The position numbers were made by a program, and so were the translations under genes. Below the pieces are notes generated by a model. The model did not search any database. It saw nothing but the letters and a program-made list of their open reading frames with translations, and was not told the origin of the DNA. Positions 29,304 through 38,190 of a stretch of DNA of 64,000 nucleotides are shown here, piece after piece. The stretch is taken from the NCBI GenBank assembly GCA_021604525.1, contig BQJD01000002.1:88282-152281 (forward strand), in the 5' to 3' direction. Position 1 is the stretch's first letter. Every line of letters begins with the position of its first letter. The stretch is from a marine bacterium B5-7 (GTDB lineage Bacteria; Pseudomonadota; Gammaproteobacteria; Arenicellales; CAJQKF01).

Positions 29304-29939
29304 TTACTTGGTCTCGCGACTGGTGATAACCGAGTCTATCAAACCATATTCCACCGCCCTTTCGGCACTCATGAAATTATCACGCTCGGTATCGCGAGCA
29401 ACAGTATCTGCATCTTTACCGGTATGGTGCCCCAATATCCCGTTAAGACGGGTTCGCAGCTTGAGGATTTCACGCGCATGGATGTCGATGTCGCTGGCTT
29501 GCCCCTGAAAGCCTCCCCACGGTTGGTGAACCATGATCCTCGAATTCGGTAGTGCATGACGCTTGTCTTTGGCGCCACCGGCAAGAATGACAGCACCCAT
29601 GCTGGCCGCCTGCCCGATACAAACGGTGCTGACATCGGGTTGCACAAACTGCATGGTATCGTAGATGGCAAGCCCGGCATTGACCACGCCCCCGGGACTA
29701 TTGACATACAGATGGATGTCCTTGTCAGGGTTCTCGGATTCAAGGAACAAAAGCTGTGCAATGATCAGGTTTGCCATGTGGTCCTCAACCTGACCCACCA
29801 GAAATATCACTCGCTCCTTAAGCATTCGCGAGTAGATATCGTAGGCACGTTCACCGCGGCCCGTGGTCTCGATAACCATCGGCACCAGGCCGAGATTTTG
29901 CTCCGGAATCCGTTCCGGTGATTGACTCATATAATTCAT
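29304..29939 (-). CDS. clpP: ATP-dependent Clp protease proteolytic subunit ClpP
   Basis: A serine protease subunit forming the 14-mer chamber used by ClpX. The ORF track starts at 29990, but I prefer ATG at 29939 ([12 protein letters not shown]), which gives the usual 211 residues and has a purine-rich AGAGAG upstream. The catalytic triad is complete: Ser113 in QAASMGA, His138 in MVHQPWGG and Asp187 in DRDNFM-like context (ERDNFM). The N-terminal sequence includes [19 protein letters not shown], the mature ClpP start region. It lies between tig and clpX. Confidence 0.96.
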   Translation of the reverse strand: MNYMSQSPERIPEQNLGLVPMVIETTGRGERAYDIYSRMLKERVIFLVGQVEDHMANLIIAQLLFLESENPDKDIHLYVNSPGGVVNAGLAIYDTMQFVQPDVSTVCIGQAASMGAVILAGGAKDKRHALPNSRIMVHQPWGGFQGQASDIDIHAREILKLRTRLNGILGHHTGKDADTVARDTERDNFMSAERAVEYGLIDSVITSRETK

Positions 29940-30008
29940 GATGAACTCTCTGGTATTCGCCTGTTGACCGCCTTGGCGGAGTTTGTCCAAATATCTGCAG
30001 ACGCCGTA

Positions 30009-31310
30009 CTATGTGCGATCAGCATTGACAAATTCATCGAACGTGACCGGCTTATCTTCGACAGTGGCTGATTCCAGGAGAAATTCAACTACCTGGTCTT
30101 CAAGCACTGCAGCCTCGATATTCGACAGTCGCGATCGGTCGGCATAATGCCACTGGATGAATTCCTCGGGTTGCTCATAACTCGAGGCCAATTCTTCTAT
30201 TCGCTCACGGACACGCGCTTCGTCGGACTTGATATCGTTACCGCGAACAACTTCGTGAACAATCAAACCCAGTGAAACGCGCTTGCGGGCTTCGGCTTCA
30301 ATTCGTTCAGGATCGACGGGCATGTCAGCCAGACCTTGCTGGGCAAACTGTGCTCGGGTCGCTTCGGCAAGCCGTGCTGCCTCTTCATTTACCAGTTGCG
30401 CAGGCACTTCAATGGGATTGATCGAAGACAGGCAACCCATTACCTCGTTTTTGACATGACTTCGAATACGGTCTTTAAGCTCACGCTCAAGGTTCTTGCG
30501 AACTTCTTTTCCAAGACCTTCATTTGTGCCATCTTCGACACCGAGCGACTTGATAAATTCCTCATCGACATCCGGTAGACGTGGGTTATCGACCGCCTTG
30601 ACGGTCACCTCAAACGATGCCTTCTTGCCCGCCACAATGGTGCCGGGATAATCATCGGGAAACACGACCTCGATGGTACGCATATCGCCCGCCGATGCGC
30701 CGGCCAGACCCTCATCGAAGCCTTCGATCATTGAACCGGAGCCCAAAACAAGCTCAAAATCACTCGCTTCGCCGCCTTCAAAGACCTCGCCGTCGATCAT
30801 GCCTTTAAAATCCATGGTGACCTTATCACCTTCGGCCGCCGGACCCTCGCTCGTTACCCATTCGGTCTGGCGGGTACGGAGTGATTCAATGGTTTTTTCA
30901 ATATCGGCATCACTCACCTCGCATACCGGGCGGGTGATTGTTTGGCCTTTGAGGTCGAGTTTGCCAATCTCGGGAAACACATCGAATTCGGCTACAAATT
31001 CAAGGTCTTTGCCACGCTCAAGGGTTTTAGCCTCGATCTTCGGAGACCCTGCCGGTACGACTTTTTCCTCACCAAGCGCATTGCGATAACCCTCGCTGAT
31101 CATCTGCTCGGCAACTTCCATAACCACCTGGTTACCGTACTTTGCTTCAATCAGTTTGCGCGGCGCTTTACCGGGCCTGAACCCTGGCAGACGAACCTGT
31201 CGGCTCATGGTACTCAGTTTTTCGAGTACGCGACTTTCCATCTGCTCCGCCGGAATGGTGACGGTCATTTTACGGCCTATCGAGCCGGTACTTTCCAATG
31301 AAACCTGCAT
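30009..31310 (-). CDS. tig: Trigger factor
   Basis: A 433-residue ribosome-bound chaperone with prolyl isomerase activity. The N-terminal ribosome-docking loop GFRPGKAPRK is at about 44-53. The FKBP-like domain covers about 155-240 (GDKVTMDFKGMIDGEVFEGG), followed by the helical C-terminal arms. The track begins with GTG 31313; I prefer ATG 31310 because the family begins MQVS. It is read after the five-tRNA block and heads tig-clpP-clpX. Confidence 0.96.
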   Translation of the reverse strand: MQVSLESTGSIGRKMTVTIPAEQMESRVLEKLSTMSRQVRLPGFRPGKAPRKLIEAKYGNQVVMEVAEQMISEGYRNALGEEKVVPAGSPKIEAKTLERGKDLEFVAEFDVFPEIGKLDLKGQTITRPVCEVSDADIEKTIESLRTRQTEWVTSEGPAAEGDKVTMDFKGMIDGEVFEGGEASDFELVLGSGSMIEGFDEGLAGASAGDMRTIEVVFPDDYPGTIVAGKKASFEVTVKAVDNPRLPDVDEEFIKSLGVEDGTNEGLGKEVRKNLERELKDRIRSHVKNEVMGCLSSINPIEVPAQLVNEEAARLAEATRAQFAQQGLADMPVDPERIEAEARKRVSLGLIVHEVVRGNDIKSDEARVRERIEELASSYEQPEEFIQWHYADRSRLSNIEAAVLEDQVVEFLLESATVEDKPVTFDEFVNADRT

Positions 31311-31373
31311 CACTTGCCCCTGACAAGGAAATTATTCTCGAACATCACGGTGTGCTTTCCCGGTATTTGCAAC

Positions 31374-31458
<85 letters not shown>

Positions 31459-31468
31459 GGGATGTCCA

Positions 31469-31544
<76 letters not shown>

Positions 31545-31597
31545 ATGAAATCTTGTTTGTATATCTGGCTCGATGCGCCTTTTCACGCCGAAGATAT

Positions 31598-31674
31598 TGG
31601 GGTGAACGATGGGGCTCGAACCCACGACCGCCGGAATCACAATCCGGAGCTCTACCAACTGAGCTACGCTCACC
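31598..31674 (-). tRNA. tRNA-His (anticodon GTG)
   Basis: A 77-nt cloverleaf with the extra 5' G characteristic of tRNA-His pairing with C73, and encoded CCA. The anticodon stem is CCGGA/TCCGG and the loop TTGTGAT. Confidence 0.97.
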
Positions 31675-31761
31675 ATACTTGCATATCAATATCCGCATCA
31701 TCCGCATCGACAGATCCAACGTCGACCCGGCCATCACGGGATCATACAAACTACGCCAGCG

Positions 31762-32211
31762 TGGCGCGCCCGACAGGACTCGAACCTGTAACCTACGGCT
31801 TAGCTTACCCACTACGACTTTCGCCGCGCCGAATCCTCACAAAACAATATTATAAGGTCACATACCATAAAGACATATGCCCGAAAATCACCACTGTGAA
31901 GACCCGATTTGGAGTCTGGACTATATCTTCGCCATCGCAGGCGGGACACGTATAGTCTCTACGGATCCCTGCGCCAATTTCTACCCGAAACCACTATTCG
32001 GTCTCCATTCGAAACGGCGGCAGCCCATTACAGGCTGCGGTTTCCTCGGTATTGCCATCGCCACGACGCGTTAAGGGTTCACCGATACAGTGTCCTGCAC
32101 TTCGCGGGTTCTGTTTTCCCGCGAAGGCTCCAACCTGAACGCCAGAATCAATAGATCGATTCGACGTATCCGGCTAAAGGCCGTTGCTCTATCCGGTTGA
32201 GCTACGGGCGC
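31762..32211 (-). tRNA. tRNA-Arg (anticodon TCT), split by a group I intron
   Basis: Two exons, 32211-32177 (35 nt) and 31803-31762 (42 nt), join into a perfect 77-nt tRNA with encoded CCA. The acceptor GCGCCCG pairs with CGGGCGC, the D stem is GCTC/GAGC, and the T arm is ACAGG/CCTGT. The anticodon stem ACGGC/GCCGT closes the loop CTTCTAA, anticodon TCT. The anticodon stem and loop exist only after joining. The junction falls after T34, the only cut that rebuilds a seven-base loop. Position between tRNA-Pro and tRNA-His matches the conserved Arg-His-Leu-Pro tRNA cluster upstream of tig in relatives. It would decode AGA codons, so splicing is probably essential. Confidence 0.93.
31804..32176 (-). 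ncRNA. Group I self-splicing intron inside tRNA-Arg
   Basis: A 373-nt intron on the minus strand. P7 pairs GACTATA (31957-31951) with TATAGTC (31925-31919), inside the hallmark AGAGACTA and AAGATATAGTCC segments. P3 pairs GGACAC (32095-32090) with GTGTCC (31949-31944). P4 pairs TCGGT (32085-32081) with ACCGA (32050-32046). P2 is CTTCGCGGG/CCCGCGAAG (32126-32100) and P8 is CGCC/GGCG (31943-31930). The layout and joining sequences resemble the Azoarcus tRNA-Ile intron (IC3-like). It follows a U and ends in G, as group I introns do. The intron's TAG start could pair with the 3' exon CTA (P10). P1 could not be resolved. It is larger than the Azoarcus intron because of extra sequence before P2 and after P7. 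No endonuclease ORF is present. Confidence 0.92.
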
Positions 32212-32292
32212 TAATCTGGCGCCGAACAACAAATAGTATGTTAATACTCAAATGGCGTGCCGCTGCCAATTAACCAATACATCGGCTCGATC

Positions 32293-32369
<77 letters not shown>

Positions 32370-32419
32370 CCACTGTCGTCACTACGCCGAAATCGGCGGC
32401 GCCTGCGCCAAGGGCGGGG

Positions 32420-32448
32420 AATATACGCCGCAGGGATGCGATCGTCAA
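32420..32448 (-). promoter_or_regulatory. Promoter of the tRNA block
   Basis: On the minus strand TTGACG (-35), exactly 17 bases, TATATT (-10), followed by a GC-rich discriminator beginning CCCCGCCC. Such discriminators mark stable-RNA promoters under stringent control. The start would be near 32413, about 44 bases before tRNA-Pro. Confidence 0.8.
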
Positions 32449-32472
32449 CGACGCCAAAGGATGTCAAAATCT

Positions 32473-32500
32473 CTTGAAATAACCGCTGAACTCCCCACTT
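32473..32500 (+). promoter_or_regulatory. Sigma-32 (heat-shock) promoter of htpG
   Basis: CTTGAAA, a 13-base spacer, then CCCCACTT, close to the heat-shock consensus CTTGAAA-N11-16-CCCCATNT. It points toward htpG with a predicted leader of about 210 bases, with no other gene between. Confidence 0.7.
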
Positions 32501-32715
32501 TGAATGACGAATCACAAGACTTCAGGTGATCTGATTAAATCAGACACAGAAATCGGATCCATGACATGCGCCGTGATTCGGTACATTTCGCACCCATGGG
32601 CAGAATATATGTCTGTCCACTCGCGTCGCCCAGATTAATCAAGGGCGAATAGGTAGATCGGCCGTTTGGGCCAGGTGCACATTTTAAAATAATATTTTCA
32701 CAACTGACTCATCCA

Positions 32716-34620
32716 ATGAACAAAGCTGTAAAACACGACTTTCAGGCAGAGGTTAAGCAGATCCTGCACCTCATGATCCATTCGTTGTACTCGAACAAGG
32801 AAATTTTCCTGCGCGAGTTGATATCCAATGCGTCCGATGCCTGCGACAAGTTGCGCTTCGCCTCGTTGACTGACGCCAGCCTGATGGAAGACGGCGGTGA
32901 ACTTGCGATTGATGTGACTTTCAACACCGACCAGAAGACAGTAACCATCAGCGACAACGGCGTTGGTATGGACCATGATGAGGTGGTGTCCAATATCGGC
33001 ACCATCGCCCGCTCCGGTACCCGCGATTTCGTTGCTGCATTGAGCGGCGAGTCGAAAAAAGACAGCCAGTTGATCGGCCAGTTCGGCGTCGGTTTCTATT
33101 CGGCCTTCCTGGTCTCCCGTAAAGTGGTTCTGGTCACACGCAAGGCCGGCGCTTCGGCATCGGAAGGGGTTCGCTGGGTATCCGAGGGAGCAGGCGAATA
33201 CACCATTGAATCCATCGAGCGGCCGGAACGCGGTACTCGTATTACCCTTTACCTGAAAGATGAAGACAAGGAATTTGCCGACTACTATCGGCTGCGTTCG
33301 GTCATCTCGAAATACTCCGATCACATTTCCTTGCCGATTCGCATGGTAACGCCTGCCACGGATTCCGATGATGCTGAAGATTCGGACAAGTCGGACAACA
33401 CGGAACCGAAGATTGAGAGCGTTAATAGGGGTGCAGCGCTGTGGACGCGACCTCGCAACGAGATCAGCGAGGAGGAGTACAACAACTTTTACACCACCTT
33501 AAGTTACGATCCCGAACCACCGCTTTTGACCTTGCACAATCGTGTCGAAGGGAAGATTGAGTACACCTCGCTGCTGTTTGTCCCTGCCAGGGCACCCTTT
33601 GACATGTGGGATCGGGAACGACGTCACGGGCTGAACTTATACGTCAAGCGTATCTTTATCATGGACGATAGCGAGCATCTCATGCCGCCCTATCTGCGCT
33701 TTGTGCGCGGCGTCATAGACGCCAGCGATCTGCCACTTAACGTGTCGCGCGAACACTTGCAGAAAAATCCCGATATCGATCGCATACGCGGTGGGTCGGT
33801 GAAGAAGATTCTCGGCGAATTAAAAAAACTCGCCAGCAACGATACTGAAAAATACAATGAGTTCTGGTCCGAGTTCGGCCGGGTAGTCAAGGAAGGGGTC
33901 ATCGATGATGCTGAGAACAAGGAAACGATTTCCGATCTGCTGCGATTCGCCAGTACCCGCGAGACAACTCAGAAGGTATCGCTGAAAGATTACGTCGCGC
34001 GAATGAAGGACAGGCAGAAATCGGTCTACTACATTACCGCCGATTCGCTGAGTGCCGCCCAGGCATCCCCGCATCTTGAGATTTTCGCCAAAAACGATAT
34101 CGAGGTACTCCTGCTGCACGATTCGATCGACGAATGGCTAGTGAATCACCTGACCGAATTCGATGGCAAATCATTGAAGTCGGTGGCCAAGGGTGCCTTA
34201 CCCGAAGACGAGATCGAGAATAGTGAAGAAGCTGACAAGGAACAGCATGAGCAGAAATCCGAATCACTCAAGGGTTTGGTCGATGCTCTTAAGGAAAAAC
34301 TGGGCGAACGCGTTAAGGACGTGCGCCTGAGCCGGCGACTGACTGACTCACCCGCCTGTCTGGTGGCGGATGAACATGATCTCGGCGGCAATCTGAAGCG
34401 TATCCTCGAGGCAGCCGGACAGAATGCACCGGACTTCAAGCCCATACTGGAAATCAATCCGGATCATCAATTGATCAGTCGAATTTCTCCGGATTCTCCG
34501 GATCTGGAGGACTGGGCTCACGTCCTGCTCGATCAGGCAGCATTGTCCGAAGGCGCGCCCCTTGAGGAGCCAGCGGCATACGTTCGGCGGATCAATAAAC
34601 TGCTTGCGACCGCAGCCTGA
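32716..34620 (+). CDS. htpG: Molecular chaperone HtpG (Hsp90)
   Basis: A 634-residue Hsp90-family chaperone. The N-terminal GHKL ATPase domain shows ELISNASDACDKLR (about 33-46), DNGVGMDHDE (about 82-91) and the lid region GQFGVGFYSAFLVS (about 120-133). The middle domain carries the RGVIDASDLPLNVSRE segment with the catalytic-loop arginine, and the C-terminal dimerisation domain follows. A charged linker rich in Asp/Ser (about 215-235) separates the N and middle domains. ATG at 32716 has no clear ribosome site. A sigma-32-like promoter lies about 220 bases upstream. Confidence 0.97.
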   Translation: MNKAVKHDFQAEVKQILHLMIHSLYSNKEIFLRELISNASDACDKLRFASLTDASLMEDGGELAIDVTFNTDQKTVTISDNGVGMDHDEVVSNIGTIARSGTRDFVAALSGESKKDSQLIGQFGVGFYSAFLVSRKVVLVTRKAGASASEGVRWVSEGAGEYTIESIERPERGTRITLYLKDEDKEFADYYRLRSVISKYSDHISLPIRMVTPATDSDDAEDSDKSDNTEPKIESVNRGAALWTRPRNEISEEEYNNFYTTLSYDPEPPLLTLHNRVEGKIEYTSLLFVPARAPFDMWDRERRHGLNLYVKRIFIMDDSEHLMPPYLRFVRGVIDASDLPLNVSREHLQKNPDIDRIRGGSVKKILGELKKLASNDTEKYNEFWSEFGRVVKEGVIDDAENKETISDLLRFASTRETTQKVSLKDYVARMKDRQKSVYYITADSLSAAQASPHLEIFAKNDIEVLLLHDSIDEWLVNHLTEFDGKSLKSVAKGALPEDEIENSEEADKEQHEQKSESLKGLVDALKEKLGERVKDVRLSRRLTDSPACLVADEHDLGGNLKRILEAAGQNAPDFKPILEINPDHQLISRISPDSPDLEDWAHVLLDQAALSEGAPLEEPAAYVRRINKLLATAA

Positions 34621-34694
34621 CGGCTACGGTCAACGGGGTAGGACATCTTGGTTGGCGCACAATCTTAAACGGTCGATATGTGGCGGTTGGCGAT

Positions 34695-35798
34695 TCAGTC
34701 AACCGCCCTATTGACAGAGCGGTCGCTCAAAGTAAAAACGTCGGCGAGAAATTCCGTGGCGAAGCAGCCGCCGGCAAGGGTAAAGGCGATCTCAATCTCG
34801 TCCTGCTTAAGCCAGGTCCATTGCAGATCTTCGGCAAAGGCTCGCAGCGGTCGCCGTTCCATCGGAAAACGTTGCGATTCAAAGCGTGTGAGGTCGTTGG
34901 CGAATTGTTGAAGAATTGTCCGTTCGCGTTCGATAACAGCCGCTGACAACTTGCCAGGCTCCCCCCACAGTGGACCGGATGGATGCAGGTCACCAATTGT
35001 AATTCTCTCAGCCAACGGCGCAATCGGCTCAACCGCCTCGAACAGACTGTTGGATCCATCAAGAATTAACAAATCCCCAGGTCTTGCTTTCAACCAATCG
35101 CCCCCCGCCAGTCTGTCCGCCAGCACCGCATTAAACAGCATCGAGCGCAGTGCCGAAATTTCCATACTGCGACGTGTACGCGAACTACGGGGCACGCGAC
35201 GCGTAACATCAGAATCGAGCCAGCGACGGCCACGCTCATGATTGCGACCATCTCGACCAAAACGCTGCGATCCGAAGTAATTGGCGAACCCGTTGACACG
35301 TAGTGTATCGAGGCGTTCATCAACCTGGTCGGCTGATACGTCAACATCGCGAAGACGGATAACAAAACGATTGCCACGATGATATCCACGTTTTAACTTG
35401 CGATGATGTATATCGATCGAGATCAGCTCAATACCATTGGGCCAATCCGCAACAGATAGTGCTTCCTCGCACAAAGTCGTTGCTGGAATGCTGAAATACT
35501 GAGTGGTTTCGGCATGCCGATCCTTTTGTCCGCAATAACCCACATCCATATCCCGACAGCCTATAAGACGCGCCAGATGTCGGGCCACATCGGCACTGTT
35601 CCAACCATTCTTTTTCACTTTCAACAAGCGGTGAACGCCGTCTCCCGAAGGTTTGAAGCCAAGCACTTCCTCGACTTTGAAATCTTCCGGAAAATTCTTG
35701 AAAGTTGCCGACCCAAGGGCAGGCCCGGCAGATCGTGGCAGGCCATTGGTGCGCCCGGAAAACTGTTCAGGGACGAGAATTGCTGATATCTTATTCAT
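34695..35798 (-). CDS. truD: tRNA pseudouridine(13) synthase
   Basis: A 367-residue pseudouridine synthase of the TruD family, modifying U13 of tRNA-Glu. The catalytic aspartate lies in the family motif YCGQKDRHAETTQYFS (about 89-104). RGYHRGNRFVIRLRDV and the TruD-insertion motif NYFGSQRFGRDGRN are also typical. It stands alone between htpG (convergent) and the outer-membrane-like gene (divergent). Confidence 0.94.
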   Translation of the reverse strand: MNKISAILVPEQFSGRTNGLPRSAGPALGSATFKNFPEDFKVEEVLGFKPSGDGVHRLLKVKKNGWNSADVARHLARLIGCRDMDVGYCGQKDRHAETTQYFSIPATTLCEEALSVADWPNGIELISIDIHHRKLKRGYHRGNRFVIRLRDVDVSADQVDERLDTLRVNGFANYFGSQRFGRDGRNHERGRRWLDSDVTRRVPRSSRTRRSMEISALRSMLFNAVLADRLAGGDWLKARPGDLLILDGSNSLFEAVEPIAPLAERITIGDLHPSGPLWGEPGKLSAAVIERERTILQQFANDLTRFESQRFPMERRPLRAFAEDLQWTWLKQDEIEIAFTLAGGCFATEFLADVFTLSDRSVNRAVD

Positions 35799-35891
35799 CG
35801 TGAAAGTTTTTTATAGAATGTCTGAGTTAACAAGCGACGCCAGCCTGTGTCGCTTCAATTGGCATTTACGATTAAGGGGTCTGGCGCATCA

Positions 35892-36818
35892 ATGAACGAT
35901 ATACGAAAATTAATCAAAAGGACGACGCTGGCTACACTGTTCATTCTGTTGCCGTGGCAAACGTCCTACGCCCTGGAATCGTTATTTGACATATCTATCG
36001 GCCCGCGTACCGATGATCTCAATTGGCGGGCAACCGGACCTGTTAGTCCAGCCTTGAGTGGCCGCTCTGATCTGTTCTTCAGCAACATTGAAAGTATACA
36101 GCTCGGTGTTAACTATGAAGGGACCGCTGAATCAGGCTTCACATATCGTGCTTCGCTATCGGTCGGTGATATCCAGGATGGCAAGGTACGAGATTCCGAT
36201 TATGCGGGTTCAACCGAGTTTTCGCGATCAATAGCCGATACCGATGGTGACGATGTATTCGATGCCAGCCTCGCCTTCGGTCGACGAATCCCGGTCACAG
36301 ATACCCGTCGTACATTTGTAACACCACTGATTGGTGTGTCCTACCACGAAGAAGATTTTCGCATTACCAACGGCAGGCAGGTGATCGATCTCGTCAGTGG
36401 CACAGCCGGCAACCCGATCCCAGGACTGGATTCGCGCTATCGCGCCGAATGGTGGTCGAGGTTTCTTGGCGTCGAGTTTTCACATCGAAACGGCAACTGG
36501 AACACCTTCGGCAAGGCAGAGTTTCATGACCTCGATTACGAGGGTACCGGCAACTGGAATCTGCGTCCGGACCTGGCCAACCCGGTCAGTTTTACTCACG
36601 ATGCCGACGGTTCCGGGCCGCTGTACCAGTTGGGAACCCGCTACATGTACAACAATAACTGGGCATTCAATGCCATCGTTACCTGGACCGATTTCAAATC
36701 TAACAATGGTCGTGATCGTGTTTTTCTGTCCGATGGCACGGTGGTGGATGCAAATCTTGACGAAGCCCACTGGGACCAATTGTCGGTTATGTTCGGCATG
36801 AGCTATCTATCCAACTGA
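35892..36818 (+). CDS. Secreted outer-membrane beta-barrel-like protein, unknown
   Basis: I place the start at ATG 35892 (MNDIRKLIKRTTLATL) behind an AAGGGG ribosome site, not at 35847, because this gives a clean signal peptide ending near TSYA. The mature protein (about 280 residues) is rich in alternating polar and aromatic residues with many Gly, Asn and Asp, as in transmembrane beta strands. Examples are SIQLGVNYEG, FTYRASLSVGD and SVMFGMSYLSN. The C-terminus ends in Asn, not the usual Phe. No family was recognised. It stands alone with a hairpin after it. Confidence 0.78.
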   Translation: MNDIRKLIKRTTLATLFILLPWQTSYALESLFDISIGPRTDDLNWRATGPVSPALSGRSDLFFSNIESIQLGVNYEGTAESGFTYRASLSVGDIQDGKVRDSDYAGSTEFSRSIADTDGDDVFDASLAFGRRIPVTDTRRTFVTPLIGVSYHEEDFRITNGRQVIDLVSGTAGNPIPGLDSRYRAEWWSRFLGVEFSHRNGNWNTFGKAEFHDLDYEGTGNWNLRPDLANPVSFTHDADGSGPLYQLGTRYMYNNNWAFNAIVTWTDFKSNNGRDRVFLSDGTVVDANLDEAHWDQLSVMFGMSYLSN

Positions 36819-36830
36819 CCTTTTAGTTAA

Positions 36831-36860
36831 TAATCGCCTGAATTTTTTTCCAGGCGATTA
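36831..36860. terminator. Hairpin between convergent genes
   Basis: TAATCGCCTG and CAGGCGATTA form a perfect 10-pair stem around a T-rich 10-base loop. No T run follows on either strand, so terminator activity is uncertain, but the position between convergent genes fits. Confidence 0.45.
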
Positions 36861-36910
36861 CTGTCAACCTGCGACCGCATAGCATATCTGTTGCATAAAC
36901 GTCTAACAGA

Positions 36911-38023
36911 TTAACTGTCTGTCGGCGCGTCGCGGGAATCGCTCACCCAATCGAGTTCCAGGTCGCCATCGTGGATCGATTGACCCTCCTTATCGACGCA
37001 GTTGCGACCAAATATCACGGCTTCGTCGACGTTTGCACGCGATCCTAATCTTGAATATTCAAACAGGATACTTCGCCGAACTTTCGCGCCACCCTCTATC
37101 ACACAGCCGTGACCAATCCAGGTCGGCCCCAATATTTCCGCGCCGCTGCGAATGTTGGAGCCGGCACCGATATATACCGGTCCTTCGATTCGAACATTGT
37201 CCCAGTCGACCTTGACGTTCAATCCGCACCAGACGCCTGGATACATCTCGGTGCCGGGCATACGAATATAGTTGAGATGGCCCAGCATCAGCCGCTGGTT
37301 TGCATCCCAGTAATCGCTAAGACGACCAATGTCGATCCAGTTGAATGGAATATCGATGGCGTTGAATGGTAGTCCGGCTGCCAGAATATCGGGGAAAAGC
37401 TGACTGCCGATATCGTATTCGCAGCCCTTTGGAATCAGATCGAGCACTTCGGGTTCGAAGAAATAAATACCGGTATTGACGAGATCCGAGCGGGCCTCAT
37501 CGACACTCGGCTTTTCCTGAAAACCGGTAATTCGTCGATTCGAATCGCATTCAACCACACCATAGTTCGATACCTCGGAAGGCGGGACATGGGCTACTAC
37601 CATACTGGCGGCCGCCCCCGACTGCCAATGACGGCGGACCGCCGCCGTCAAATCCAGATCGATCAACGCATCGCCACAAACGACTAAAAAGGTATCGTCG
37701 AAAAAACCACCGAAGTCCTGAATACGTCGCATACCGCCAGCTGAACCGACCGGTTGCGCAATCACCTCACCATCACGAATCTGGCCTTCGAACGAGTAGC
37801 CGATCTCAACTCCCCAACGACGACCATCGCTGAAGTAATTTTCAAGGTGATTGGCTAGATGAGCGGTATTCACCATGATCTGATTGAAGCCGTGTCGGGA
37901 CAATTCCTCCACCAGGTATTCCATAACGGGTTTACCAAGAATGGGAATCATGGGCTTGGGTAGCGAGTGGGTAAGAGGGCGTACCCTGGTGCCCTTACCG
38001 GCCGCCAGTATCATCGCTTTCAT
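36911..38023 (-). CDS. Sugar-phosphate nucleotidyltransferase
   Basis: A 370-residue enzyme with an N-terminal nucleotidyltransferase domain marked by LAAGKGTRVRPLT and LPKPMIPILGKPV (residues 6-33). The C-terminal part shows left-handed beta-helix-like repeats (GAGSNIRSGAEILG, IGHGCVIEGGAKVR). This layout fits mannose-1-phosphate guanylyltransferase or glucose-1-phosphate thymidylyltransferase relatives, which make NDP-sugars for surface polysaccharide. The substrate cannot be decided from the sequence. No polysaccharide genes lie beside it. Confidence 0.85.
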   Translation of the reverse strand: MKAMILAAGKGTRVRPLTHSLPKPMIPILGKPVMEYLVEELSRHGFNQIMVNTAHLANHLENYFSDGRRWGVEIGYSFEGQIRDGEVIAQPVGSAGGMRRIQDFGGFFDDTFLVVCGDALIDLDLTAAVRRHWQSGAAASMVVAHVPPSEVSNYGVVECDSNRRITGFQEKPSVDEARSDLVNTGIYFFEPEVLDLIPKGCEYDIGSQLFPDILAAGLPFNAIDIPFNWIDIGRLSDYWDANQRLMLGHLNYIRMPGTEMYPGVWCGLNVKVDWDNVRIEGPVYIGAGSNIRSGAEILGPTWIGHGCVIEGGAKVRRSILFEYSRLGSRANVDEAVIFGRNCVDKEGQSIHDGDLELDWVSDSRDAPTDS

Positions 38024-38190
38024 GAATATACGAACCGAAGATTAGAACTGTTGTTTTAAGTCGGACAGATTAAGAATAGAAACGGCGCTCACCGTTCACC
38101 ACAGCCATTAAGCGATATAGTTTAACCGCTATCGGCCAACAGCAGCGCCGTTTCAGATATTTATCGTGGCTTCAAACCATCCCTGTCACG

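Noticed and set aside
31762-31830. tRNA-Arg as a degraded pseudogene with only its 3' half
   Set aside because: The matching 5' half lies 373 bases away, separated by an RNA with group I core pairings; joining the halves gives perfect stems.
31877-32154. Two overlapping plus-strand ORFs (65 and 81 codons)
   Set aside because: They lie antisense to the group I intron core and have no ribosome site or recognisable motif.
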